A stretch of 20,547 nucleotides of DNA. Origin: JAGNLA01 sp964639885 (GTDB taxonomy: Bacteria; Caldisericota; Caldisericia; JAAYUI01). A program made the translations under genes and the position numbers. Below are positions 1 to 8,105 of the stretch, piece after piece (the stretch's first letter is position 1; every line of letters starts with the position of its first letter). Under the pieces are notes generated by a model. It did no database searches. It was not told the DNA's origin and was given only the letters and a program-made list of their open reading frames with translations. The DNA is taken from positions 1 through 20,547 of the forward strand of contig CAZXEH010000030.1 of the NCBI GenBank assembly GCA_964639885.1, written 5' to 3'.

Positions 1-1688
1 TTGGGCGGTTCGCCGGCAATCCAGGTGGCTCCACCATCGGTTGAGTAAGAGATGTTTGCTGTCGGCGATGCCGACCCCGAAACGTAGGTGGTTCCGTCGG
101 GAATTGTGTCGTAGAGGTATGGGTTTTCGAGAGCGTCCTGGCCCTGATTGAACTTCCAGTTGATCTTGTAACTGAGCGTGTCACCAGCAGCCACGTTTTT
201 GCCTGAATCGCTGTAGTCACCGTCGCCGTTTGTGTCCACTGATTTTGTGATGTTGAAGGTACCGTCAAATGAATTAGCAAATTGAACATAGTAGATTTCG
301 TTACTGCGGTTCACTTGTGATTGGTCAATCCAAACAATATGCGGATTACTGTTGCTGCCAATATCAATAATTGGATAAGATGATCCAGTTACATTATTGC
401 TTATGTTAGCATTCACTCCATCATATATTTGATTTTCTACATTTACCCAATTTACTCCATTCCATTTAACATAAAATATATCAGGTTTCGTATTGCTTGG
501 ATTATTAGGATTTGTAATTGAAATCTGATTTTGCCAAACAATATTAGGTTTCCAGTCATTATCAAACACTAGGAAAGGCTGAGAAGAATGTGTATTGTTA
601 ATGCTTATGTTTCCATTGTTTAAGTCGAGAGGATCGCCTTTTATGTTTGTCCACTTTTCACCGTTCCAACACGCATAAAAAATGTCACATAAATTATAAT
701 CGTTTGTAGATGGACCCCACCAAGATATACATGGATACCCATCTCTGTTTATTTTTAATGAGGGTTCTCTACAATTTTCGCTTCCAGAAATGGCGCTATT
801 TATGATATCTGAAATATCGCCATTTGAATTGACCCAGTTGTTGTCCCATTTTATGTAAATAATTCCATAACCACTCCATGAAGTTAAAGCTATTTGAGGT
901 TGGTTATTATTATCCAAGACTAATGATGGTAGTTTTATGTCATATTGATAATTCATATTAGGATTTGTATCCAAATTCGCTAACTTATAGTTAGTGTATA
1001 CGGCATGTACATCTGTGTTTAATATTGCTTGACCTCTAGCGTTCACCCATTGATTTCCATCCCACCTTGTGAAACCAAAATCAGTTGCAACACATGGAAA
1101 ATCATTTTTATCTAATACTAAGGATGGGTTACGTCCTCCATAATAAGTAGAATTTTGTGAGCCATTTGAAATTGATCCATTTGTGTCATTTATAGATAGA
1201 TTATGTATATTAACCCATTGGGTGCCATCCCAATGAGCTAGATAAATTTCTGTATTACTCTTGTTTTCTTCCCAAGCTATCCATGGATGTCCTTCAGAGT
1301 CAAATGCTAACGATGGGTCTTCTGAAGAAGTGCTATTGATGCTAACATTGCAGTTCGCTGAATTTATTATTTCTCCATTTGCATTAACCCAATTTAGCCC
1401 ATCGAATGTTGCGTAATATATCTCCCAGTTTCCACTCGATTTGTCTTGCCAAGCGATCCCCGGTTTGTTATTTTTATCAAGTTTAAATGAAGGTAGATAA
1501 CTGTCTCCATTATTGTTACTCACGTTTATATCCATCGGTTGTGTAGCGGCACTTCCGATGTATGGCGATCCAGCTGCACCGACCCATCCAACGTAGGCGT
1601 TGGATGTTTTCGGCAACGGCATGAAAACTGTACATGTTAAAAAAACAACGATGGCAACAACCTTTGCCACAAAACCGGTAAACCTCAT
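1..1688 (-). CDS. Secreted seven-repeat beta-propeller protein with DUF11-type domain (3' end cut by window)
   Basis: Reading the minus strand from the ATG at 1688 gives 562 codons with no stop before the window edge, so the C-terminus is missing. The start is set by GGAGG at 1694-1698, five bases upstream. The protein opens with a signal peptide (MRFTGFVAKVVAIVVFL, then a small-residue stretch to about residue 32). About seven repeats of 55-70 residues follow, each with a pattern like PSLVLD-x-N-x-x-P-x-I-x-W, then an IYY/IFY strand, then W-D/N-G-x-x-W-V-N. This is what a seven-bladed sialidase/BNR-like propeller looks like. After residue ~470 comes a domain with DTNGDGDYSD (a calcium-loop-like run) and an AAGDTLSY...DTIPDGTTYVSGSA pattern, typical of DUF11/TIGR01451 conserved-repeat surface domains. 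Inference: an exported surface or extracellular protein; ligand unknown. The repeat part is much more AT-rich than the DUF11 part. The gene diverges from the histidine kinase. Confidence 0.85.
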   Translation of the reverse strand, partial: MRFTGFVAKVVAIVVFLTCTVFMPLPKTSNAYVGWVGAAGSPYIGSAATQPMDINVSNNNGDSYLPSFKLDKNNKPGIAWQDKSSGNWEIYYATFDGLNWVNANGEIINSANCNVSINSTSSEDPSLAFDSEGHPWIAWEENKSNTEIYLAHWDGTQWVNIHNLSINDTNGSISNGSQNSTYYGGRNPSLVLDKNDFPCVATDFGFTRWDGNQWVNARGQAILNTDVHAVYTNYKLANLDTNPNMNYQYDIKLPSLVLDNNNQPQIALTSWSGYGIIYIKWDNNWVNSNGDISDIINSAISGSENCREPSLKINRDGYPCISWWGPSTNDYNLCDIFYACWNGEKWTNIKGDPLDLNNGNISINNTHSSQPFLVFDNDWKPNIVWQNQISITNPNNPSNTKPDIFYVKWNGVNWVNVENQIYDGVNANISNNVTGSSYPIIDIGSNSNPHIVWIDQSQVNRSNEIYYVQFANSFDGTFNITKSVDTNGDGDYSDSGKNVAAGDTLSYKINWKFNQGQDALENPYLYDTIPDGTTYVSGSASPTANISYSTDGGATWIAGEPP

Positions 1689-1722
1689 CGATGCCTCCAA
1701 AACAATTGAACAATTCATGATA

Positions 1723-1750
1723 ATTGTATAATCAATCAGTTATAAATCAA
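1723..1750 (-). promoter_or_regulatory. Putative sigma70 promoter for the 1-1688 gene
   Basis: On the minus strand a -35 box TTGATT (1745-1750) and a -10 box TACAAT (1723-1728) are separated by 16 bp. The predicted transcript start near 1716 leaves a leader of about 28 nt that contains the GGAGG ribosome binding site. Found by eye. Confidence 0.5.
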
Positions 1751-1762
1751 CTGTTACAGATG

Positions 1763-1786
1763 CCAGTAAATTGCGATAAATACTGG
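1763..1786. repeat. Inverted repeat CCAGTA-N12-TACTGG
   Basis: Perfect 6-bp arms (1763-1768 and 1781-1786) with a 12-bp spacer lie just upstream of the minus-strand promoter at 1723-1750. The arms resemble those of the palindrome at 1884-1899, so both could bind one regulator. Arms this short also arise by chance. Confidence 0.3.
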
Positions 1787-1883
1787 ATTTGCCCTTTACT
1801 TATGTTTTGTTTTGAGACCGTGGTTCATCTTCGGTTGTTAACAGTTCAGATTGAAAGTGGGATGTTTTGATAAATCTGCACTT

Positions 1884-1899
1884 CCAGATAAATATCTGG
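1884..1899. repeat. 16-bp palindrome CCAGATA-AA-TATCTGG, possible operator
   Basis: Perfect 7-bp arms around a 2-bp centre, located about 31 bp upstream of the predicted -35 box of the histidine kinase gene. The spacing suits an activator or autoregulatory site; no protein can be assigned. Confidence 0.4.
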
Positions 1900-1930
1900 T
1901 AGATTTTGACAATCGCTATTCAATTCATAA

Positions 1931-1959
1931 TTGACCGATACATTACATGTGGCTAGTAT
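1931..1959 (+). promoter_or_regulatory. Putative promoter of the histidine kinase gene, abutting its start codon
   Basis: TTGACC (1931-1936), a 17-bp spacer, then TAGTAT (1954-1959). The ATG at 1969 is only 9 nt past the -10 box, so transcription would begin at or within a few bases of the start codon. No Shine-Dalgarno precedes that ATG, which fits a leaderless mRNA. Confidence 0.45.
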
Positions 1960-1968
1960 CGTACGGCA

Positions 1969-4167
1969 ATGTTAGAAGAAAGAAGACTCATTACCATTTC
2001 TGATTCAATCGGTGATGAAACCCCAGTTGGAATTGATAAAAAAACAGTGATGACTCTAAGGTCGGCTTACGACGCAATTGGCAGACTGGCTATTGTTACA
2101 GATAAAAACGGAAAGATTGTTGTTTTTAACAGGGAATGCCAGTGCATCACAGGTTTTGGCAGCGAAAAAGCTGAAGGGAGAACCTTCGATCAACTTCCTT
2201 TCACGTCAATGCCGGTCAAACATTTGGAAAACTGTAAACTCGTCACGTCCTGGTTTGCAATCGATGGCTCCTTGGTTTCGATCCAATGGGAGGCTTCATC
2301 GCTGAACCTGACTGGTGAAAAACTCACACTCCATCTTGGGCAGAAAGATTCCTGTGTTTTGGAGAAATCAGAAATCGATTCACTTCAGAACCGGCTTGCC
2401 GAATCTCTCGAGCGCTATGTCAGACTCACCGAGTCTTTTCAAAACGGCATCTTCATCATCAGCCGGTACCGCCTCGTTTATGTGAACAATGCCTGTGAGA
2501 TTATGACTGGTTTTGGCAGGGGAGAACTGCTTGCAATGGATCCGTTTGATCTGATTGTGCAAGAGGACAGGGCAGTTGCTGTTGATCGTTTTCGTACGAA
2601 AATCGAGTTCGGGGAGGCGGAGAAGCTGGACTTCCTCAGGATCAACAAGAAAAATGGCGACACGGCCATCTGGAAATACTCACTAATAAGCGACATAATC
2701 GATGGCGAACCATCGATGATTGTCACAGTCAGTGACATCACCGATCTTGTCAACACGAAGGCAAAAGTTGAACAAACCAACCAGATTCTTGAAACCATCA
2801 TCGAAACGCTCCATGACGTTGTTTTTATGAAGGATAGTGAAGGAAGGATCACATTCTTCAGATGGTCCTACCTCGACGGGTTCGGTAAAAACGATATGAG
2901 CCGCATTGGAAAAACGGCTTTTGACATGGAGCCTGAACCAAAGGCAAGCGAGATCGAAGCTTGCAGAATAGAATGCCAGACGACAGGAAATCCGTGCAGC
3001 TACATCAAGCATGTGCAAAGAGACGGGAAAACCCTGGATTACAAGGTTGTCATGAGTCCTGTCAGAAACCAAAAAGGCGAAATCACTGGAGTTATCGGTG
3101 TTGGAAGAGACGTGACCGAACAACTGGCTGCCCAGTCCAAGGCGGAAGAGCTCGAAAACAGGCTTTCAACCATCGCCTCGACAATAACAGACATCATTTT
3201 CCAAACAGAGGGCAACATCATAAAATACGTTTCTCCTTCAGTCTCACTCTATGGTTATGATGTCGGGAAGCTGAGTGGCAATAGCGTTACAGAGCTTTTT
3301 GGTAGTGATTTCCTGAAATATTCTATTGAATCAGGCATTCACAGCTTTGAGGTTGAAGCAACCGATGCGAACAATCAAAAACATGATTTTGAGATAAGGC
3401 TCATTAAAAATCAGATTGGAATAATGGGTGTTGCCAGAAATATCTCGGAGCGAAAGAGTTTTGAGAAGGCAAAGAAGCATTTCCTCAGGTCAGTTGCTCA
3501 CGAAATGAGAAATCCGCTGACCCTGATTCTTGGATACTCGGAGTTGCTGATGGGTCAGGCCAAAGATGATCCGAATCTTCACAACATGGCCCAGATCATC
3601 AATGACGCTGCAGAGAGCGAAAAGAAAAGGCTCAACGAGTTCTTCGACCTGGACAAGACCACTGTCGAATACAACTTCGAAATCTCTGACATTTCAACCG
3701 CACTTGGCAGCCTTTGCACCAAACTCCTGATGCTGGTTTCAAAAACTGTCAGAAACAGGTATGGCTCTGATCAGGCATGTTTCAGCCACACAATCGATCC
3801 GGCGCTTAAAGGCAAGAGCATGTCACTGGATTTTGGAAGATTTTCCGAAATCTTTGAGAATCTGGCGATCAACTCGGTGAAGTACAGCCCGAGAGACAGG
3901 CTTGACATCAGGCTGGATGCCACTTTGAGGGGTAACTTGCTCGAAATAAGGTTTTCAGATAATGGAATCGGAATCCCTGAAAATGAACTGCAAAACATCT
4001 TCAAGCCATTCCATCAGGTAAAACATGGCGGACAGGAACCTGAAGGACTAGGCCTAGGTCTGGCAAATGTCCTGATGCACGTTGAAGCGCATGGAGGCAG
4101 CATTTCTGTGGAAAGCAAGGTGGATCAATGCTCCACCTTCGTTCTCGCATTTCCACTATTCATGTGA
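1969..4167 (+). CDS. Soluble multi-PAS sensor histidine kinase
   Basis: A 732-residue sensor kinase with no membrane helix, so a cytoplasmic sensor. Four PAS-like domains can be placed at about residues 30-125, 145-262, 272-388 and 395-495, linked by short coiled stretches. The third holds a cysteine cluster (C332, C336, C343). The HisKA dimerisation domain follows with phospho-acceptor H511 in the box VAHEMRNP. The ATPase domain has an N-box (ENLAINSVKYSP, 630-641), G1 (DNGIGIP, 664-670), F-box (FKPF, 678-681) and G2 (GLGLGLAN, 693-700), so all catalytic motifs are present. There is no receiver domain and no response regulator in the window, so the partner is unknown. An in-frame TAG lies four codons before the ATG, which fixes 1969 as the upstream-most start. 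No ribosome binding site is visible. A secreted PQQ propeller gene lies 35 bp downstream on the same strand. Confidence 0.93.
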   Translation: MLEERRLITISDSIGDETPVGIDKKTVMTLRSAYDAIGRLAIVTDKNGKIVVFNRECQCITGFGSEKAEGRTFDQLPFTSMPVKHLENCKLVTSWFAIDGSLVSIQWEASSLNLTGEKLTLHLGQKDSCVLEKSEIDSLQNRLAESLERYVRLTESFQNGIFIISRYRLVYVNNACEIMTGFGRGELLAMDPFDLIVQEDRAVAVDRFRTKIEFGEAEKLDFLRINKKNGDTAIWKYSLISDIIDGEPSMIVTVSDITDLVNTKAKVEQTNQILETIIETLHDVVFMKDSEGRITFFRWSYLDGFGKNDMSRIGKTAFDMEPEPKASEIEACRIECQTTGNPCSYIKHVQRDGKTLDYKVVMSPVRNQKGEITGVIGVGRDVTEQLAAQSKAEELENRLSTIASTITDIIFQTEGNIIKYVSPSVSLYGYDVGKLSGNSVTELFGSDFLKYSIESGIHSFEVEATDANNQKHDFEIRLIKNQIGIMGVARNISERKSFEKAKKHFLRSVAHEMRNPLTLILGYSELLMGQAKDDPNLHNMAQIINDAAESEKKRLNEFFDLDKTTVEYNFEISDISTALGSLCTKLLMLVSKTVRNRYGSDQACFSHTIDPALKGKSMSLDFGRFSEIFENLAINSVKYSPRDRLDIRLDATLRGNLLEIRFSDNGIGIPENELQNIFKPFHQVKHGGQEPEGLGLGLANVLMHVEAHGGSISVESKVDQCSTFVLAFPLFM

Positions 4168-4168
4168 C

Positions 4169-4196
4169 TTGTCAAACGTTTGGCCACCCATAAAAT
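4169..4196 (+). promoter_or_regulatory. Putative promoter of the PQQ-propeller gene, abutting its start codon
   Basis: TTGTCA (4169-4174), a 16-bp spacer and TAAAAT (4191-4196). The ATG at 4203 lies six bases beyond the -10 box and no Shine-Dalgarno is present, again fitting a leaderless transcript. A 10-bp palindrome, CAAACGTTTG (4173-4182), covers the end of the -35 box and part of the spacer, where a repressor could act. Confidence 0.4.
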
Positions 4197-4202
4197 GACA
4201 AC

Positions 4203-5321
4203 ATGCGAAAAATCTTGCTGACTCTTGTTGCCATTGTAGTTTTTTCACCTTTTGCCAATGCAAAGCTGAAGCTTGAGGACATGAACTGGGCCATGAGGGG
4301 AGCCAATCCTGCCCACACCGGCTCACTACCCTGGAAAATGGGCCCTTACTTCAATGCCGATACTTCACCGATAAACATCCCTGACATTATTGAAGGTGTT
4401 TCAACCTGGGGTGATGAAATTCTGATTGCAACCCAAAAAGGCAAGATCATCTGCATGAGCAAGGGCAGGGCGATGCTTTGGAATGCAGACCTGAAAGAAA
4501 AACCGGTGGGAGTGCCTGCCATCTGCCAGAGAGCTGTCTATGTCCAGACCGTCGGTGGCAAGCTGTTCAAATTCGATGCGATAAGTGGCGTCAAGCTGCT
4601 TGAGCTGAAGGTGAATCCTGAAGGTTCAACGGATGTCACTGCATCAGGGAAGCTGATCATCTTCGGTGGTGACAACCAGGTGGTTTGCTATGACACAAGA
4701 TCAAACGTCAGAAAATGGATGTTTCGGGCTGACAAACCACCGCAGCCGGTTGCCATTTGCGGTGCATTTGTATTCATCAACCACCAGAACAGACTTTCCT
4801 GTCTCAAGCTCTTTGACGGCAAGGTTGTCTGGGAGCAAAAACAGAGCGATATAACCGTTTTTGTGGGAGCGCCCGTTGTTGCTGATGGAATGGTGTTTAT
4901 ATCCACATTGGACAACAAGCTTCACGCCTACTCGATGTTTACTGGCAAACCAGTCTGGGAAAGTCCGACAATCGCGGTAAAACCTGTAACCTACGATAAA
5001 AACAAGCTTTATGTTGCAACCACTGCACAGGTTGTTTGTCTGGATGCCATGAATGGAAAGAGAATATGGGCCTCCCAGACATTTGGCCAGCCAATATGGT
5101 CACAGATAGCCAAACTTGAAAACTGCCTCCTTGTTGCATCTAAAGAAAACAAAATTGTGGTTTTAAACCCCGAAAATGGAAAGCAACTGTCCTCATTTCT
5201 GATCAGCAAGCAGGTTGTGGTTGATTTTGCTGTCGGGAACGACTTTGTGGTCATCCCCGACAACACCTATAAGCTGGACAAGGGCAATCGCCTTTGTATT
5301 GTTACAGCTAACAATCAGTAA
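4203..5321 (+). CDS. Secreted PQQ-repeat (BamB-like) beta-propeller protein
   Basis: A 372-residue exported protein. The signal peptide is MRKILLTLVAIVVFSPFANA, with cleavage after ANA. The mature protein starts with NWAMRGANPAHTG (29-41), the W-x-x-x-G-x-x-PAHTG opening common in PQQ-repeat propellers, and then has repeated blades of the form V-Y/F-x-x-x-x-x-G-K-L-x-x-x-D-A-x-x-G-K-x-x-W (for example around 108-132, 187-212, 228-252, 267-290 and 307-330). Known family members are extracytoplasmic scaffolds (BamB) or PQQ enzymes. No catalytic PQQ site is recognisable, so a structural or binding role is inferred. The gene lies 35 bp after the kinase but has its own promoter-like sequence. Its last 7 bp overlap the convergent gene ending at 5315. 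Confidence 0.85.
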   Translation: MRKILLTLVAIVVFSPFANAKLKLEDMNWAMRGANPAHTGSLPWKMGPYFNADTSPINIPDIIEGVSTWGDEILIATQKGKIICMSKGRAMLWNADLKEKPVGVPAICQRAVYVQTVGGKLFKFDAISGVKLLELKVNPEGSTDVTASGKLIIFGGDNQVVCYDTRSNVRKWMFRADKPPQPVAICGAFVFINHQNRLSCLKLFDGKVVWEQKQSDITVFVGAPVVADGMVFISTLDNKLHAYSMFTGKPVWESPTIAVKPVTYDKNKLYVATTAQVVCLDAMNGKRIWASQTFGQPIWSQIAKLENCLLVASKENKIVVLNPENGKQLSSFLISKQVVVDFAVGNDFVVIPDNTYKLDKGNRLCIVTANNQ

Positions 5322-7924
5322 TAACTCGCTTCCCCCGTATATGGCCCCGGGGTGATTTTTAATGGAACAGGAATGAGGAGGATAGGCCAGATTGTTGAGC
5401 CCTCTTCACCTGTTGCTGCAATTGCAGTCAATGTGACAAGGTAGATGCCAGGTCCGCTGTAATTGTGCCAGACCGGAAACCCGCTCTTTGTTTCTATGGT
5501 TCCATCGTCCCAGTCGACTTTCAGTTTGCCTGGTGTCAGTGTGTTCCACTCAATATTTCCAATGATTGTGTATTTTGGTTGTTGCCATTCCCTGTCTGTG
5601 ACATGTACGATGGGTTTTGGGCCGTCCCAGTAGCATGAGCAGGTTTTTATTGTGTTGACGCCTTCTTTTGTGAATGCCGTCACTTTTACCTTGAACTCAC
5701 CTTTTTTCTTGTAGGTATGTATGGCTGGAATATCCTTTACGTCTTCCTTGTTGCTGTCACCCCAGTCGATTTCAACTCTTGATTTTGTGTAGTGTTTCCA
5801 GTCGATCGAACCGTCAAGAAGAGTCAAACCCTTGGCATCGCCTTTTCCTTCAACGAGTGTAATGATCGGCCCCGGAGCTTCGGATGTGACCTGAGTCTTG
5901 TTGCTTTTGACCACCTTGCCGCACATGGCTGAGTAAGAGATGTTGAAGCTGGCGCCAACTTTTGCGTTTGAGTTCCATACGCCTGTGATCGTAAAGGTTC
6001 TGGTGTTTTTCTCCGGAACCTCCTTTGAAATCGGTTCAACGGTCAGCCTGCCCGGGAAATCATTGCTTTCCACCATTGCCGTAATGGTTATCGGCCCCTC
6101 GCTGTAGTTTGTGACATCAAAGTTCAAATTGATGTTTTCATCGGTTGGAACATCTGTTACTCCAGATACTGTGCTGATCTGGAAAACCGGCGGGGTAACA
6201 TTGACCTTCAGCTTTTTCGACTGTGAGTTATCCCTGCACTTTGCACCAATCTCGAATTCGTAGGTGCCATCAAAGTCGCCGGATATATTTCCAGAAATCT
6301 TGAAATAGCCAACACTGTCAGGCTTGATTATCGAACGCTCCGGACTTACAACGATTGTTCCGGGGAAATCCTCAGTATTGACAAGGAATGGTTCGAACTC
6401 ACCTTCGTAATCGCCTGTGTTTTTGACCTTGAAATCCATCTGATATGCCGATCCGGTTGTGGTTTTTATCTCGGTTTTGCCTGTGATGATTTCGAAATCG
6501 CAGGGGCAGGCAATCTCTTTCATGGATGCCGCCACCCAGTGACCAAGTCCGTCAACAAAGTAAGCCAGTTTGATGCAGATTCCCTTTTTAATGCTGCACC
6601 ATTCCTTGGTTGGCATGAAGATCTTCATTGACTCTACCGGAAGTTTTCCGATGACGTCACAGTTAAAGAATCCTTGTTCACAATTTATGTTTGTAACTGT
6701 GACATCTGCAGTTTGAGGCTCTTCCCTGTCGCAAACCTTTTCCATTTCTATGAAACGCCAGCCAATGGCTGACTTTCCGATAAGCTCAAGATTGACAGCC
6801 GATGGCTTCATGAGTATCCCTACGCCTGAATCTGGCTTGTAGGTGTAGGTTACAAGCGAATTGTCGCACTGCTTGATGGTTATCTGACCTTTTTCACGGT
6901 CTACTGAATCGACATAGCCTCTTACCCACTCGATTTTTGAGAGGTCGACCTTTTTGCCGGCTCTTGGGTTGATCCAGACACCGTCATCCTTGAAGTCGAA
7001 CATGCCGCAAACCCTTACCATTTCACCAACTGCAACGGTTCCTGTGCCTGTCAGGTTCCTGTCAAATTTGAATTTGAAACCGGAGCTGTTTGTTGCTGTA
7101 ACGATGTTTTCACTGTAGCTCTCGACTGTCAGGTTGTAGCAGTCTGGTTCGGGGCAATCTTTCGGAAGTGAAATCATGGCCATCTTTGTGGCATCATCCC
7201 ACTTGATTTCAGTTGCGCCGAGGTTGTCGCCGACAAACCTGAACGGGAGCATTGTTCTGCCATTGCTGATGTATGGAGTTACCTTGTCGTTTTTTTCATC
7301 AATCTTGATTTCAACTCCGTCGATCTTTGCCTTGTTTTTGCCAATCCAAAGTTCGACCACCTTGCCCGATGTTGTCCTGATGGTCGCCTTCTTTTCAGAC
7401 TGGAGCCATTCAAGTTTTGCGTTAAGGGCTTCGGTGATGTATTTGATGACCAGGAAGACCCTGCCGTTGGTCTGCTCCGGGGCAGCGCTCATCGGGCCTT
7501 CCATCTTTTCATTGACCCAATACATGAAGTTGCCGACCTGGAACTTGAGCTTCAATGAACAGAGGGTGTCATCGTAGCAATCAGGCAAGGCAACCATTTC
7601 GGGTGACTTGGCAAGCTCCTGGGAGCTGTCACCGATTGCTGAAATGTAGTATCTGATCTGCTTTCCTGAAACCGCATTCTTTGTGTCACGGTAATAGAGT
7701 TTTTCTGTGTTGAGCTGGACAGTCCGTGTGTAAAGGGACTGACCCTCGTCCATTCTGTAGATGTCATAGCCAGCAGCGCCGTCAACAGCATCCCATGTAA
7801 GCAGTACCGAGCCACAGCTTGGATGAACATACGATTTCATGACTGGAATTGGCTGAAGAGAAGAGATTCCCGATAAACCAAAAGTAAAAACAAACACCAA
7901 AAGAAGTCCCAATGACTTTTTCAA
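5315..7924 (-). CDS. Large secreted FN3 / copper-amine-oxidase-N stalk / Ig / PKD protein
   Basis: An exported 869-residue protein started here at TTG 7924. The frame stays open to 8059, but GGAGG (7931-7935) sits six bases before the TTG, the signal peptide (MKKSLGLLLVFVFTFGLSG) begins exactly there, and a promoter lies inside the extra stretch. Visible domains in order: FN3-like (about 24-115, with WDAVDGAAGYDIYR); a copper amine oxidase N-terminal 'stalk' (about 155-255, with GRTMLPFRFVGDNLGA-x-x-x-KWDDATK); an OB-like beta region (about 263-400); two Ig-like domains (about 480-575 and 585-685); and two PKD domains (about 686-765 and 770-850, with DWGDSN and DWDDGT). The stalk domain is a non-catalytic module of surface proteins. 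Cysteines such as CPEPDC and CPCD suggest disulfides. No membrane anchor is seen. Likely an adhesive or scaffolding extracellular protein; partner unknown. Confidence 0.87.
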   Translation of the reverse strand: MKKSLGLLLVFVFTFGLSGISSLQPIPVMKSYVHPSCGSVLLTWDAVDGAAGYDIYRMDEGQSLYTRTVQLNTEKLYYRDTKNAVSGKQIRYYISAIGDSSQELAKSPEMVALPDCYDDTLCSLKLKFQVGNFMYWVNEKMEGPMSAAPEQTNGRVFLVIKYITEALNAKLEWLQSEKKATIRTTSGKVVELWIGKNKAKIDGVEIKIDEKNDKVTPYISNGRTMLPFRFVGDNLGATEIKWDDATKMAMISLPKDCPEPDCYNLTVESYSENIVTATNSSGFKFKFDRNLTGTGTVAVGEMVRVCGMFDFKDDGVWINPRAGKKVDLSKIEWVRGYVDSVDREKGQITIKQCDNSLVTYTYKPDSGVGILMKPSAVNLELIGKSAIGWRFIEMEKVCDREEPQTADVTVTNINCEQGFFNCDVIGKLPVESMKIFMPTKEWCSIKKGICIKLAYFVDGLGHWVAASMKEIACPCDFEIITGKTEIKTTTGSAYQMDFKVKNTGDYEGEFEPFLVNTEDFPGTIVVSPERSIIKPDSVGYFKISGNISGDFDGTYEFEIGAKCRDNSQSKKLKVNVTPPVFQISTVSGVTDVPTDENINLNFDVTNYSEGPITITAMVESNDFPGRLTVEPISKEVPEKNTRTFTITGVWNSNAKVGASFNISYSAMCGKVVKSNKTQVTSEAPGPIITLVEGKGDAKGLTLLDGSIDWKHYTKSRVEIDWGDSNKEDVKDIPAIHTYKKKGEFKVKVTAFTKEGVNTIKTCSCYWDGPKPIVHVTDREWQQPKYTIIGNIEWNTLTPGKLKVDWDDGTIETKSGFPVWHNYSGPGIYLVTLTAIAATGEEGSTIWPILLIPVPLKITPGPYTGEASYY

Positions 7925-7951
7925 AACCCACCTCCAAATAAATTCCGTCAC

Positions 7952-7980
7952 ATTGTAACAAACATTTTGTGCGGATGCAA
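7952..7980 (-). promoter_or_regulatory. Putative sigma70 promoter for the stalk/PKD gene
   Basis: On the minus strand TTGCAT (7975-7980), a 17-bp spacer and TACAAT (7952-7957). The predicted start near 7945 leaves a leader of about 20 nt with GGAGG before the TTG at 7924. The position supports the shorter start over the one at 8059. Confidence 0.5.
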
Positions 7981-8069
7981 ATTGGACACGAAACGGATGT
8001 ATTGGTTTTTTTGACAAAAAACCGAAAGAAACGACAAAAAAATGCTTCTTTTCGACCACCCCTAACTTG

Positions 8070-8098
8070 TTGAACCTTGAGAAGGGTTAGCCGATATT
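8070..8098 (+). promoter_or_regulatory. Putative promoter abutting the start of the Ig-like protein gene
   Basis: TTGAAC (8070-8075), a 17-bp spacer, then GATATT (8093-8098), with the ATG at 8106 seven bases further. No Shine-Dalgarno lies at the usual distance from that ATG. An AAGGG at 8082-8086 could instead serve the in-frame TTG at 8097. The boxes match consensus only moderately. Confidence 0.3.
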
Positions 8099-8105
8099 GT
8101 TTAAT

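Noticed and set aside
1516..1713. Short minus-strand frame with several cysteines at the start of the first gene
   Set aside because: It is a shifted frame over the signal-peptide end of the 1-1688 gene, which has its own GGAGG and a much longer frame.
1906..1931. TTGACA (1906-1911) with CATAAT (1926-1931) as the kinase promoter
   Set aside because: The spacer is only 14 bp. The TTGACC-N17-TAGTAT pair just downstream fits better.
2478..3123. Overlapping minus-strand frames inside the kinase gene
   Set aside because: They lie opposite conserved PAS sequence, have no ribosome binding site and no protein features.
7176..7577. Plus-strand frame with hydrophobic runs inside the stalk/PKD gene
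   Set aside because: It is antisense to a recognisable copper-amine-oxidase-N domain; the hydrophobicity reflects the complement of that sequence.
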